From positions 854,602 through 918,601 of the forward strand of contig WBMW01000154.1 of NCBI GenBank assembly GCA_013396635.1: a stretch of DNA of 64,000 nucleotides, read 5' to 3'. The stretch is from Penelope pileata (Eukaryota > Chordata > Aves > Galliformes > Cracidae). Numbering within the stretch: the stretch's first letter is position 1; every line of letters starts with the position of its first letter. The notes beneath the pieces were generated by a model. The model was not told where the DNA came from and did not search any database. It was given only the letters and a program-made list of their open reading frames with translations. Below are positions 28,201 to 39,028 of this stretch, piece after piece. A program made the position numbers and the translations under genes.

Positions 28201-31200
28201 TACTGCTAACATGCAGTAAAAAAAAAAACACCAAAAAAAACCAGAAACTAACCAACTTTGGATTGGGTAACTCCCAACTCTTGTATCCAGGTCAAATTCT
28301 ACTTTAAATCTCATTGAAAATAAAAAGGAATTTATCACAGAATTAGAAATGATTTACTTAGATGCAATCAATCGTGGTGACTGTATATTGCCATCTGTAA
28401 CTGACAGGGAGCTCACTACGTACAAACCTCGAGTTGGTGTTCTGTGCTCTAAAGGGAGAGTTTGTTGGGGTCAGAGCAAAAGGGAAGAATGGCTAGTTCG
28501 CTTTTGCAAAGCTCTGATCAACTGCAAGAAAATGTAACTAAAAGAAATGAAGTCTAGATGAAACAATGTATAACAGGCTATTTAAAATATTTATTACAAG
28601 CACAAAAAACCTTGCATCAAGAGTAAGACTGACAATTCAAATGCAAAGTAGAAAAACAGTTTAACATCTTCCGTTTCTGCTTTGTAAGAGCCATGGAAAA
28701 CGAAGATAGAGAGGCTTACAGCCTGTACAGCTAAGCACTTCAACACACAAAAAGGAAAACCAGGGTGGCACTGGTTCATTATTAGATGTTAACAGCATCC
28801 AAACAGCATGAAGATAAGACAAAAACATTTCTCAATACTAAAGAAAAAAGATATTTAGTAGTCCAAACAGCAAGTTGCCTTTGGTGATAACCTAAAGTAA
28901 GTGTTAGATACAGCTAAAACATTGGTTAGATCAAACACTGAAATGTAAAAAAAATAAATCAGAAACATAGGTCTATACTAGATTTCTTGGAGTGCTATCA
29001 CATCATTAGAATCCCGCTCAGCCTTACAAAAACACATTTCAAGTTTTGCAGCTCATATATGTAACTTTTGAGCATTATTTTCTATTGTTTCATAAAAAAG
29101 CAGCTTTTCCCTGTTTTTATCTAATAAAACAATTTTCTCTTCCATAGATGATAGGACAACACAAGAAACTGAAATGCTATTCAGCAAGTATTACAACACT
29201 GTTTACTTCAAAATCCTGACTGCCTAACCCTACTTAAATGTGTGAGCTACCAATAATGCTCACGTGGACTTTTCCATGCCACATCTCTTGATACCTCATG
29301 TCAAGTTTTATTTTGGCTTAAAAAAAATATTTATTTAGTAATAGTATACTATGATTTTATACAGCAATATAAAGCTTCACACATCGTTAGAACAGCTTAA
29401 TATCATTAAATTGCCAAATGCTCTTGCTGAAACTTTTATAGACTAAAATAACTTGTAAATTGTGATCTGGACTGGAATGATATGTGTTTTGCTCTCCAAT
29501 AAAAAATAATTAAAAAAAAAAAGCTATCAACACGCTTGTTGGCTATAACACCATACTGTTTAGAAGAAAACACTCCATCCTACCACCAAGAATTAAATCA
29601 TGGCTTTTGTTAATGAGGTTCCACAAACATCTACAGCAGGTATAAGTATGTTCAGATAACATTTAGAACGTAAATTTTAAGTTTTTCCAAACAGCTTTCT
29701 GGATTACACATTCAGACTTACTCACCTTTTTAGACTTTGTCTCAAATGTAGAGGGAAGCATATTAGGGAACAACTTGAGAGCTACAGGAAGCAGAAACTC
29801 CATAAATGGGACAACGAGAAAAACTAGGAATGGAACCAAGCGGAAGAGATCAGCACAGATTCGAAGAAACTGGAAGAAAGAAAAGTATCGATAAGCAAAA
29901 TTTTATATATTTATTTAAAAAATACTCGATATATTATCATCCACATATCACTAAAACACACGTGTATTTGCCAGAAAGGAAAATTAAAATAACACAAAAA
30001 AATGAAGAGGTCAGTTTTTAGTATCTTTTTCTTAGGGTTACTATATGCTGCCGGGTACCCCAGTTTCACCAGTTTTCAACACTATAGAAAGTATTTCAAA
30101 AGCCTCACTGTGCCTCAATAGGATTATTGAGCAAGTATCTCATTTAAACCTCTTAAAAGCACCTGAAAACAGGAGGTGGTCATTTGTTGCTGCTAAAGCT
30201 GCTTAACTCCTTTTATTCATCTTTATTTGTGCTCCACCATTTCTTCCATGCATGAGCTACCGTGGACTAAGTAATCAAGAATAAAATGAAAGATCCCTCC
30301 CCTTCTGCCTTACAACGATTGAAATGCACATTTACATCCAGGGTAATGAGCCCAGCTTGGTAGAAGGTTTTTATTTATTTATTTAATTTAAGTCTGGCTT
30401 TTCTAGAGTAATAATCCTCTGAAGCAGGCAGATGCATTAGTTACCCAGTTGTGAACTGCCTGAAATAAATGTTAGCCTTCTGAATTCTGTACACCCACAG
30501 CTGTATGCATTAGGCTGTACAGTCTAAAAATCAACGTTTTGTAACTCTGAAGCTCAATAATTAGGTTTATACTGGGGAAGTGCAGGTCCTGCTTGACTAA
30601 TCTCATTTCATAAAGTAAAGAAGCAGTTATTGGGAATAATGTCTGTTTCTAAACCAGAGATCGAAAGCCAGCAGTACACACTACTGCCACAGCACGGTCA
30701 GTAAACACCATGACTTAATAAATAGTTCTGACTGGCAAAAAATAGCAATATAAATGCTATTACACAAGCAAATATGTGCTTCCCCTTCTTCCCCTCCCCA
30801 CAGCTCATGCCAACCCAGGGAGCAGCACCACCAACCAGCACAGATTGCATGTTGCTACAGAACTGCTTTCCTAGAGCACAAAACCAATACAACTTGAATC
30901 AATTTTCTCAGCATAAAACCATCCAAAAGTCTTATAAACAGTCTGAGCACAAACTTCACTGATGTAAAGTTAGACATTTTTCTTTGAATACAAGAAAATT
31001 CAGTTCCCCAGAAAGGAAGCTTTGGCCCATTGTTTACAGACTCAAAGATGTTTCCATTCATTCCAACAATAGAAGATAAATGACAACCAGGGAGTTCAAA
31101 AGGATGCACGAAAGTTCAGAAGAAAATTTTAAGAGTCAGAAGAACAAGTGTGTTTTCCCTGGGAAAAACTTCAGAAAAATACACAGTATGCACTCCAGTG

Positions 31201-34200
31201 TTCCTATCTCTACCCATTATCTATTTTTAGATACTGAAGATACACGTGTAAGGTGAAATCCAAATCTAAGGAAGCAGTGTTACAACCAGATGAAGCTAAC
31301 CTGAGATAATCTATTAAGCAATGAATGTGCATTAGCTGTCACAACATGAAGACGCACCACTGATCCAGCTAAAACTAACCCATAAATACATACACAGAAA
31401 AGGATTTGTGCAAAACAGGGAAGGCAAGGTGAAGAACTTGCATTTAAGCACCAAGCTAGACTGGCCATTCTGCAGGAGCACAGTCCTGGAGCACCTTACA
31501 TAAATCACAGCCCTGCACCCTGCACTAACTCCAGAACAGCAGCTTTGCACAGGAACATACTGCAATGGTGCACGATTACACACACATTGTTTGGCAGCAC
31601 AGCACGAAGGACTTGTGACTACTCTCATGTACTCCAACACTCCACTTGAAATTTCCTCTTCTGCAGGACAGAAGGCTCTGTAAAGCTGATATATTTGCCA
31701 CAAACTCTGTAGTCCTCAACATCCTGAACTTCACTCCTGTAGAAAGCAGCACTGGAGAAATTAGTTTTTAAACAGCCAGCATCATGTTTTGGACATTTAA
31801 TTTTTCCTGACTTATCTCCTAAGTGTGCATTAGCGATCCTGCTGGATCCAAACCCTGACAGCAATGTACAAGCAGAATCTTGTAACTGATTTTTGGTTTA
31901 CATAAGCAATAGCTCCCTTGCATTAACCACGCTGCAATTGCTTGTTACTGTGGTTAGATTACTCAGATATCTTTCCATTATTGCCCCCAAAGAGGAAGGA
32001 AGGGGTGGGAAGAAACAACTCATTTGTCAGTTTGAGTGAAGATAAGATGTTTCTAGGACTGTCAGTTCATACATGGTTCAACATATTTAAAGCAGCATGT
32101 ACTTCAGATAGGAAGAACTTCAGGAGTAACTCGTACAAATTTGGTGTCCAAGTTTTAAGACACCTTTAAATCAGTTGGCAGACCACAACATAAGGATAAT
32201 CCGATAAAACAATGAAAAAAACCAGCTGTGCTGAAACAAACCTGAACAAGGCTTTAAAGAAACGTGCAAATGCTTTTGTTCAGCTGTAGGCTGCTTTGCT
32301 CTTCACTGACCTTGGGTTCAAAGCCTACCATGACTCCTTGCAAGAGACAGGACACCCTCTACCTCCGCAACTTAGACTGAGAAAGTGATAGCTGTAGTTC
32401 TTAAAATTATTTTTTCCTACAACTTCTACACTGGATTGCACTCAGACTCAATCATTAGAGAAGTTGTATTAATGTAAACACCAACTTCTACCTGCACAAG
32501 AAACTCCTAATTTATTTAAAAATAAGAGAACTGGTACTGGAAGTTCTCATCTGCAAAATAAAATAAACTTCAGGAAGGCCAGACAACTACACAGCTACGA
32601 GAAAGCTCACTAGATGACAGCTTGATGCTCACTAGATGACAGTGCTGAAGAGCAATTAAGGGAATAAGTTCATCTGTTGACCGAATAGTGTGTCCGTGTC
32701 CAAAGATAACACATTGCTCCTAAAGGTTTGTGCCTCCTAGTAGACACTTCTCATCTTTCAGCACAAATACTTCTGTGGGATTTATATTTTTCCTGTTGTT
32801 TGTGTATTTCTCAGAAGTACAGCTCAGCAAATCAGAAACAGGCAGGAAAGCCAATGGTTCCAATCCTGCCTCGTGGAGATTTTTGTGAATTAACTCTTGG
32901 TTGGTCTTCCCAGTACTCCAGAGCTCAGAAGAAGGCAGCACAAGCCAGAACTGCCACTTCCTCAGGTCCTGCTGTCCTCATTCCCCCCGCTCTCCTCAGC
33001 TGCTCTTTCTTGGCACTACATAATCCCCTATCTTATGTCAGCATACACTTTTAATTTTATTGCTCAGCAACGCTTCAGCTGGATCAGCTGCCAAATACTC
33101 TTGTACCAGCCTAAAGAACAGAGCTGAAATAAGCAGTGTGAAGATGCTGAGAGCATTGACCACTGCTGCTGTAGAAAGACACCAAAAATAATCAATCGTG
33201 AAAATGGCTACACATGCATTTCTGTCATTTGTCTGATCTTGCAAACATAGGAAAAGAACATTTCTGCATATTTAACTGAGACATGCTGCTTTCAAATTAT
33301 CTGAGAAAACGCTCAGTTATGTACCTAAGTTGATCAAGAAATCATTGACACAGTAAGGAAACATTCATACTTTTGAACATTTAAGAAAGGTTTACATCTG
33401 CACGTCTAAAAATTAACACATTGCCTTTGCAGTGTACAATCTCCAGAGATTTGCACTTGATGCAAGTGGCACTATCCACTCCTGCTGCCAGCATACACAC
33501 ACTTTTACTCACCAACATCTCATCCACCACAATTTTTTCAGCACTACTTGAATGCCTTTTTAATACCTGTATATTATCCTAATTTGAAAGCACAGCACTC
33601 CAGGTTTCATCTCCTCTAAAATTCTTTATAGCTTCTTCAAAATTATTGGTCACTTTTACACAGTTTCAGAGACTGTAAGCTACATGCCATATGGAAAAAC
33701 AGAAGTAGAGAACAAAGACTTTTCTCAAATTATCTTCTTTGGATGCACAAATATATTTATAACTGAAACAGTAATAATATACTCACGTCAATCATGAAGT
33801 TAAACTGCATCTTCTGCTTTTTTTGTTTTGATTTGGTTGTTAGTTTTGGTTTTAAAACAGAATTAGTAGAAAGTCAGCCTTTCCTAAAAGCGTTTTCCCT
33901 CTGTTTTTCCAGATAAAATGTAAAGCAGAGAAAGTGACCATGTATACACACGTGCAACTGGATGGGAGCCTGAGAGCAGTTGCTGTGCACATGCCAAAAC
34001 AGAAAAATCTGCTTTTCTAACTAGTAAATAAGAAATTTACCTTCAACTTTAAAAAGAAAAAAAATTAACAGAAAGCTAGGAAAGATATGTATTCATGTGC
34101 CATTTACAAATAGAACAGACATTTCTAAACAGAGAATTTCATGGTTTTAATGGCAGGTTCATAAAGCTACAATGAGGGACAAGATTTAAAACAGTCTGGA

Positions 34201-37200
34201 ATCAAACCAAAAATTTAGTGTCCACGTGAAGCAGAGGAGGGAAATTCACATAGCAATTTTAACACAACACAAGAAGAATGAATTCAGTTTAAATAAAATG
34301 GAGGGATCATTAAGGACACTAAATTGAAATTGGTATTTATTCAGTACCTGTCTCCGTTCGCGACGTGACAGAGTATTTCCATGAAGTATTCTCCAGAGCA
34401 TCCTTGCAGCTATCTTTGTGTCAATCCAGAGTAACCGAAAACCATGGTAATAATGCTTCAGTTCATCCACAATTCTCTGTCCAAGAGATTTTTTCACAAC
34501 TTCCACTTCTGTTGGACTATACACAGGACCTCCTTCTTCCAACTTCTTGTTTTTGTCCTTTAAGGACTTCAGTGACTTTTCAACTATGGAGTCATCTTGA
34601 AGGGAACGTGAAGAATGCCACTTCCTAACTGGAAGATACTGGGGACCTAGAACACCCATGGCTGCCAGTGGTGTCCATGAGCTGGAAGAGCTCATAAGAG
34701 TAAAGTACGTTCGTTCCGATCCTTTAGTCCAACAACAGTAGTGATCTTTTTTGGAGTATGCGTAAACAGGAGGGACGCTAGTGCAATATTTGAAGTGTAC
34801 AGTCCTTCAAAAGAAAAGAAAAAAGCATTCAAAAATTAACAATAGACGCTGCATCGTTTGATACAGTTGTACCACGTATTCAAGGAAAATCAGAAAACTA
34901 AGTCTCAAGATCACAGAATCACAGAATTGCAGGGGTTGGAAGGGACCTCGAGAGATCAAGTCCAACCCCCCTGCCAGAGCAGGTTCCCTACAGCAGGTTG
35001 CACAGGTAGGCGTCCAGGCGGGTCTTGAATATCTCCAGGGAAGGAGACTCCACAACCTCCCTGGGCAGCCTGNACTCTTTTTAATGCACCCTAGGATCCC
35101 ATTGGCCTTCTTGGCCACCAGGGCACACTGCTGGCTCATGGCCAACTTGTTGTCTACCAGGACCCCCAGGTCCCTCTCTGTAGAGCTCCTCTCCAGCAGG
35201 TCATCCCCCAGCCTGTACTGGTACATGCGGTTATTCCTCCCCAGGTGCAAGACTCTACACTTGCTTTTGTTGAACCTCATCAGGTTCCTCTCTGCCCAAT
35301 CAGGATGTCTGTATCTGAAAACAATGTTTAGATTTCATGACAAAACAAACATGATCAAACAAACAAAAACTCAACAACAACAAAAAGCCGAAAAAAAATA
35401 TGTAGTAAATGATACAGAACTAACACGACTGAAAAAAGAAAGGAATTACTTGATGTTTCACATCAGACAGCTGGACACACCCTTATGATAAAACAGAAGC
35501 TTAGGAAATTGAAGAATGGTCACTGTTTCCTGAACAGTCAGACTGTAAATAAACTAGACAATATGTATTTTAATATCCCCAAGGAAAGGTATTAGAAAAT
35601 TCATATCCACAAGCATGCCTTGTAAGCCAAGTCAGGAAAATAATGGACTCTGCCAACATCCAGCTCCTTATGAGTCGTAAGAGCACAGAGCAACTGGAAT
35701 TACTTGCAAGAGAGGCCATCAACTCCTAGGAGAGCCTCAACCAAAGCCGTAACACACAGACCACTGCCTTGGTTTAACCAAGATACAACTCCAGTGACTA
35801 TGCTCCTAAATGCCAACTATGTGTTTCAAACTAGCCTCGACTGAATGCTTATTCTATGGAACTGCACAGAGAAGGGATGTGAGAAGCCCACAATATCCCA
35901 TTAAGTCACCTGGAATCAGGAGCAGAAGGTGAACATTCCATTGCTTTTACATCACAAGGGAAACAAAAGGGTCAACATGGATGAAAAAGGAAAGATACCA
36001 CCTTCCTTTCCCCATGCACAAAAGGTAGATGAAGAGAGTGATGCTCAGACCTCCTGCCATCTGTCAGTAACGCAGGCTGAAGCTGGTATTCTCACACTTT
36101 GAGTACAGAAGTGAAATCTGCATTCTCCTACAGCACATTAACCAACAATTGGCTAACAGTTTTGAGTTCAGAAAAAAATGGTTCGTATTTACTCACATTT
36201 TGTTTGCCGACCTCAGGGACGTACAGCTCAGACAAGCGCGATCTCCCAAATTACCTAGAAAAATACCAATTATTAGCATCCATTCTGAATCCAGAAAAGC
36301 ATTTATCCATGTAGTGAATTGCACACAAACATGATTTGAAAGACCAGTTTTACTCAGAAATGGCTACCAATAAAAACACAATGAAGAAACTGCTGGTAAG
36401 CAACTGGATTTACTTATTGCAAGCACCTTCACACTTTGGATGACTGTGCATCACAAACATCCAAGAAAGAGGAGCTTTTACTTTGACAATAACCACGTGA
36501 AGTGCTGGATCCCAAATACCTCATCCTATTCCAACAGGACTCAAAACAAGTGGCACGTTCTCCTTATTTCTCTCAATCCTCTGACTCGTAGGAAAAAATG
36601 AGAAAACAGACAGGAAGCAATTCTGTAAGATGGCTGACATCTCTGTAAGTGTTCAAGCAAACTGTCCACACTCACAGTCAAACTTTGTGGAATGAGAACC
36701 AATGCTTGAACTTGTTCAGTCGCCTGATGGGTTTCTGAGTCCTTCAGGCAAGCAACTGCAACTCTGAACAATCTCACTGAAAGCAATTATTTATTGGTTC
36801 CATAACACCATGGTGTTAGATGACCCAGGTGGATTACCACCTACTACTTCTGGTCAATCTCAAGAGATGGCAGGGTATAAGAGCAAGTTTGAAGGTTACT
36901 TGGTCAACTTTTCCATCATCAGAGCTACGATATAACCTATAACAGAACCTGAAGTAGAGGTGGTCATATCTGAGGAAATAAAGCACCAAATCTGATTGGC
37001 AAAAGCATTCCCCAGCAACGTAGCCTAAGTATTACAGGAAAAGATAATATCCAAAAATCAAGCATCAAGGAAAGGAGGAGGGGGAAAAAAAGGGAGGTTG
37101 ATTTACCAAAGAACTATTTCTGCAATCATTGGATGTCCCATGCTAAGTGGGCTTTGATGTCACTACATCAAAAGCTGTGGCATTATCAAGTCAAAGGGAA

Positions 37201-39024
37201 AGGATTTACCCATCTCAGGTTATATGAAACTCCAACAGGTACTCGCTGTCACTGCAAGAGAGAGCCAGGGGAAAGAGGGTCCCTTCTGGCTCACAGAACC
37301 AGCCTCAGGAAGCTGTGAGAGCATTCTGATCAATGGCTGAGTGTCTTGACCAGAGAATCAAGTCAGAAGGATGCCCCTGACTCTAAGAACAGCTGAGCAA
37401 ATCAGAGAAGCGTTCAATCTTCATAGATGAGCCCCAGCACTGTAATCTGTTTCTCTGCCTCAGAACCAGGAAGCACACACAGCCCATGTGCCAAAAATTA
37501 GCCCTGTTGGCAGAGGGCATTACCTGCTACAGACAGGTGCTCACAGAACAAAGAGAGACAACATGGAAAAGATCAAAGGTGGCTTTGAGTTTCTTAGATA
37601 AAACTCCTTAACAGCTAGACACTTTCACTTCACTTAACGTCACTGGTCTTCCAGCTAGGACTCAATAATTCTAAGGAAGGGGCCAAAGAACAAAACTCCA
37701 CAGTTACCATATGAAAGCAAGGATGCTGACTCTAGCAATTCCTGGCACACTGCCATTCAGGTGTGAACGGGCACATGGGAATACGGATGCCACCGGAGCA
37801 TTCTACAGGACTGACTGAATTTGAACTCAGACAGTTCTGATGACAAGAGCTCTTCATGTTTTCCTGAGTTTATGCTCTAACAAGGCACCTAGAAGCAACC
37901 CAGCCCTGAATTAAAATACATACTTCCTTCAGACAAGAACACGGTCCATACTGCTGGTCTCTGGGGCAAGACAGACATCCAAACGTGTCTGAACAAGAAC
38001 AATACAGCTCACCATGCTCAATGTCATTTATTTAAGAAACCTGCAATAGGATGACTTGCTTGGGAAGTACGAAAAGCAGTAGTGTCAGACAAGCTATACA
38101 TACATATATTCTCATGGCAAAGGGGCCATCAGAAAGTTTTAGGTGTAATGAAACACTGAAAGCTTTGAATAGCTGTGTGCTGTTGCTATGAGAAGAGTTT
38201 TTAAAAAGAAAAGGCAACCGGGAAGCAAGCCCCGAGGAAGGGTAAGCTCGCAGTGCTTAACAGCTTGGTCATTATGAGAAGCACATTTAGGATTCTTATA
38301 AGCACTCAGCTTTGACTTAACCTTGGACTGCTTATATTTGAAGCAAAGGAGATGAGCTAAGTAAAGCAAAACACTATGCAACAAATGACAGTGTAAGATA
38401 GTGTACTAACAGTGGATTAACACTGCAGTTAAAAGCACCGAACATGCCACAAGCACTGAGCATTACAGCACGAACTACCTGATGTTATCACAGTATTTAT
38501 GAGAAGGAGCTGCGTGCTCCGGCGTCACCGTGAGCACGGAGCTGCCCCGTGTATCACACCAGCAGCTCCCCCTGGCCCTGGGTCTCCCCCTCGTCCCACG
38601 GCCAAAGCCCCGCTCCAGGCACGGCCGTGGGCAGCACCGCGCTCAGGGCCCGCAGCTGCTGCGCTCCGGCGTTTAAACCGCCCCCGGATCTCCACGGGCA
38701 ATGGAGACCGCGCCACGCGCTGGGCTTTCCCTTTCGCTTCCCGCAGCCTTCGCAGCCACCTGGAAGGAGTCAAACTCGCGCTTTCCTCACAGCGTAAAGG
38801 TAAGAATGCGGATTTGGGATCGCGCACGGCAGCGGGGAGCACAGCCCCGCGGGCAGCGCCGGGCGAGGCACAAAGGCCCGAGCGGCTGTCACCGCGCTGC
38901 CCCGTGACACCGCGCTGCCCCGTGACGCCGCCGCCCCTCCCTCAGCCCCTNGGCGGGGAGCCTCACCCAGCGGAGGCAGGCGGCAGGCCCGCCGGCCGCA
39001 GCTCCGCAGCAGCATGGACGCCAT
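14897..39024 (-). CDS. LETM1: LETM1, mitochondrial inner-membrane cation exchanger/volume regulator (14 exons)
   Basis: Spliced reading frame of 14 exons, 2,250 nt (749 codons plus stop), all with GT-AG introns and matching phases. LETM1 family proteins sit in the inner mitochondrial membrane and act in K+/H+ or Ca2+/H+ exchange, matrix volume and cristae organisation. Visible in order: basic presequence (residues 1 to about 100, with RKWHSSR near 99-105); conserved basic stretch DELKHYYHGFRLLW; one hydrophobic span at about 202-224 rich in Pro/Phe/Val; the LETM ribosome-binding-like domain (about 240-400, motifs RPSNEE and LTRPQLVALCKLL); coiled-coil acidic segments (about 438-500 and 546-650); one EF-hand loop at 686-697; a Lys/Glu-rich C terminus. 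The length fits the vertebrate family (human about 739). The start is the first ATG in the CpG island and gives the conserved N terminus MASMLLRSC. Identity comes from recalled family sequence, not a search. Confidence 0.97.
15047..16639. repeat. LETM1 intron 13 with a TATC/TA microsatellite
   Basis: The intron holds a (TATC)n(TA)n tract at about 16,156-16,188 and TG/TA-type repeats at about 16,280-16,375. Otherwise unique AT-rich sequence. Confidence 0.8.
16640..16778 (-). CDS. LETM1: LETM1 coding exon 13 (EF-hand)
   Basis: 139 nt, residues 654-700. It holds the single canonical-type EF-hand loop, DENKDGKIDIDN at 686-697, between helices ISIAELINAMKQ and VVKV. Loop positions 1, 3, 5 and 9 are Asp/Asn/Asp/Asp and position 6 is Gly, but position 12 is Asn where Asp or Glu is normal (human, as recalled, has Asp). 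The donor is AAG followed by GTAAGT. Confidence 0.95.
16779..18470. other. LETM1 intron 12
   Basis: Contains an A-rich AAAC-type stretch (about 17,155-17,225), a 16-base direct repeat TTTGCTAGCAACTTAG at 17,229 and 17,255, and the short CR1 tail. No exon recognised. Confidence 0.7.
17741..17795 (-). mobile_element. CR1 LINE very short 3' tail in LETM1 intron 12
   Basis: Plus strand reads ATCATTGAATGGCTTAGGTT then GGAAGTGACCTTAACATCA, the reverse complement of a CR1 3' end. Only about 55 bp can be recognised. Confidence 0.7.
18471..18661 (-). CDS. LETM1: LETM1 coding exon 12 (coiled coil)
   Basis: 191 nt, enters phase 0 and leaves phase 2, residues 591-653. It encodes DLQEIKELSKTGQEE, ESKASKRLTKRVNRMIGQID and a divergent tail ending GGDSPPA. 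The donor is GTAAGTGA; the acceptor ends TTCTTTTAG. Confidence 0.95.
18662..19229. repeat. LETM1 intron 11 with homopolymer A run
   Basis: An A run of about 45 bases at about 19,166-19,210, interrupted by one undetermined base at 19,180 and TT. It lies 20 bases past the exon 11 donor and its length is probably uncertain in the assembly. Confidence 0.85.
19230..19364 (-). CDS. LETM1: LETM1 coding exon 11 (coiled coil)
   Basis: 135 nt, phase 0, residues 546-590: GEEITKEEIDMLSDACSKLQ, then a Lys/Glu heptad-like segment. The donor is GAG followed by GTGAGG. A homopolymer A run (T on the coding strand) with one undetermined base starts about 20 bases past the donor. Confidence 0.95.
19365..21259. 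other. LETM1 introns 9 and 10
   Basis: AT-rich intronic sequence on either side of exon 10. No repeat or RNA gene recognised. Confidence 0.6.
20517..20660 (-). CDS. LETM1: LETM1 coding exon 10
   Basis: 144 nt, phase 0, residues 498-545. Mostly variable linker sequence ending in the conserved METLKDTAPVLEGIK. The acceptor is relatively pyrimidine-poor (GTGAAATGTAG); the donor is AAG followed by GTAAAC. The weak acceptor would be compatible with exon skipping, which would keep frame because the exon is 48 codons. Confidence 0.9.
21260..21439 (-). CDS. LETM1: LETM1 coding exon 9 (coiled coil)
   Basis: 180 nt, phase 0, residues 438-497. Highly charged predicted coiled coil: VKVAEVEGEKIDNKARLEAT followed by Glu/Lys-rich sequence ending QVAAM. 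The first half matches the human protein; the second half has diverged, as is usual in this linker. The donor is GTAAGTTC. Confidence 0.94.
21440..23508. other. LETM1 intron 8
   Basis: AT-rich unique sequence with a C/T-rich tract near 23,350-23,390. No further feature recognised. Confidence 0.6.
23509..23640 (-). CDS. LETM1: LETM1 coding exon 8
   Basis: 132 nt, phase 0, residues 394-437. It encodes WLDLHLNQEIPTSLLILSRA followed by MYLPDTLSPADQLK, the conserved C-terminal end of the LETM domain. The acceptor ends ATTTACAG; the donor is a near-consensus GTAAGTAT. Confidence 0.96.
23641..24841. other. LETM1 introns 6 and 7
   Basis: Short introns around exon 7. Three undetermined bases at 24,660-24,662 lie inside a T run in intron 6 and do not touch the coding sequence. 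Confidence 0.7.
24233..24352 (-). CDS. LETM1: LETM1 coding exon 7
   Basis: 120 nt, phase 0, residues 354-393, continuing the LETM domain: VKELQAACRARGMRALGV, then a Lys/Glu/Gln helix ending LKQ. The acceptor ends TTGTGCAG; the donor is CAG followed by GTATGG. Confidence 0.96.
24842..25045 (-). CDS. LETM1: LETM1 coding exon 6 (LETM domain core)
   Basis: 204 nt, phase 0, residues 286-353. It encodes the most conserved part of the LETM domain: RETGERPSNEEILRFSKLFE, LTRPQLVALCKLLELQ and NNFLRFQLTMRLRSIKADD. It is nearly identical to the human protein as I recall it. The donor is GACAAA followed by GTGAGTG. Confidence 0.97.
25046..27806. other. LETM1 intron 5
   Basis: 2.8 kb of unique sequence. 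A minus-strand open frame at 25,268-25,552 shows no recognised domain. No feature supported. Confidence 0.55.
27807..27944 (-). CDS. LETM1: LETM1 coding exon 5
   Basis: 138 nt, phase 0, residues 240-285, start of the matrix-facing LETM domain. It encodes a highly conserved charged helical segment (LRVKLELAKFLQDTIEEM and KNKAAKG) ending TFFQK. The donor is AAAAG followed by GTAATT; the acceptor ends TTAACAG. Confidence 0.96.
27945..29725. other. LETM1 intron 4
   Basis: AT-rich intron with short A runs. No further feature recognised. Confidence 0.6.
29726..29869 (-). CDS. LETM1: LETM1 coding exon 4 (membrane span)
   Basis: 144 nt, phase 0 at both ends, residues 192-239. It encodes the single transmembrane segment (about 202-224, hydrophobic with Pro204, Pro212 and Pro219 and an embedded Glu215) followed by LKLFPNMLPSTFE, a conserved LETM1 signature. 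The acceptor is a good pyrimidine tract ending CTTCCAG; the donor is AAAAAG followed by GTGAGT. Confidence 0.96.
29870..34347. other. LETM1 intron 3 (largest intron)
   Basis: 4.5 kb. It contains a (TTTA)n stretch at about 30,369-30,388 and a 16-base direct repeat GCTCACTAGATGACAG at 32,605 and 32,627. No gene or known repeat family recognised. Confidence 0.6.
34348..34804 (-). CDS. LETM1: LETM1 coding exon 3
   Basis: 457 nt, residues 39-191. It carries the rest of the presequence, the WHSSR region where the mature protein probably begins, the repeated Lys-rich segment VEKSLKSLKDKNKKLEEGG, and the highly conserved helix before the membrane span (DELKHYYHGFRLLWIDTK, then ARMLWRIL). It ends RRERRQ at a codon boundary. 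The acceptor is preceded by a pyrimidine tract; the donor is CAG followed by GTACTG. A CR1 insertion begins about 105 bases upstream in the intron. Confidence 0.95.
34910..35303 (-). mobile_element. CR1 LINE 3' portion with an internal break, LETM1 intron 2
   Basis: Minus-strand CR1. The upstream part encodes the end of the reverse-transcriptase region (RFNKSKCRVLHLGRNN, DLGVLVDNKLAMSQQCA, KANGILGCIKKS). After the single undetermined base at 35,073 the sequence jumps to the 3' UTR (GGGAGGTTGTGGAGTCTCC and the terminal AATTCTGTGATTCTGTGATC). By the usual CR1 layout several hundred bases are missing at the undetermined base. Relatively young-looking copy. Confidence 0.9.
36197..36254 (-). CDS. 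LETM1: LETM1 coding exon 2 (58-nt small exon)
   Basis: The acceptor follows a T-rich tract ending TTTTTCTAG, and the donor is AAAAT followed by GTGAGTAAA. It enters in phase 1 and leaves in phase 2, which is exactly what is needed to join exon 1 to exon 3. It encodes residues 20-38, including GDRACLSCTSLRSANK, which aligns with the presequence segment of human LETM1 (GDPAHLSCAST). Without this exon the frame between exons 1 and 3 does not close. Confidence 0.9.
36255..38499. other. LETM1 intron 1 (distal part)
   Basis: Unique sequence with a YY1-like AAGATGGCTGAC at 36,627-36,638. The proximal part of the intron lies in the CpG island. No gene recognised. Confidence 0.6.
38967..39024 (-). 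CDS. LETM1: LETM1 coding exon 1
   Basis: 58 coding nt, residues 1-19 plus one base. It encodes an Arg/Leu/Cys-rich amphipathic start typical of a mitochondrial presequence (MASMLLRSCGRRACRLPPL). The donor is CTGG followed by GTGAGG. A YY1-type motif (CAAGATGGCG on the minus strand) overlaps the ATG. A single undetermined base lies in intron 1 at 38951, 16 bases past the donor, so it does not affect the coding sequence. Confidence 0.93.
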
Positions 39025-39028
39025 CTTG
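39019..39028 (-). promoter_or_regulatory. YY1-type motif spanning the LETM1 start codon
   Basis: The minus strand reads CAAGATGGCG, the YY1 consensus, with its ATG serving as the LETM1 initiator. YY1 sites just downstream of the start site that include the start codon are a known arrangement in housekeeping genes. Confidence 0.6.

Noticed and set aside
34807..35280. A 157-codon minus-strand frame with a reverse-transcriptase-like start
   Set aside because: It is the end of the CR1 reverse transcriptase joined to CR1 3' UTR and unique flank; not a host gene.
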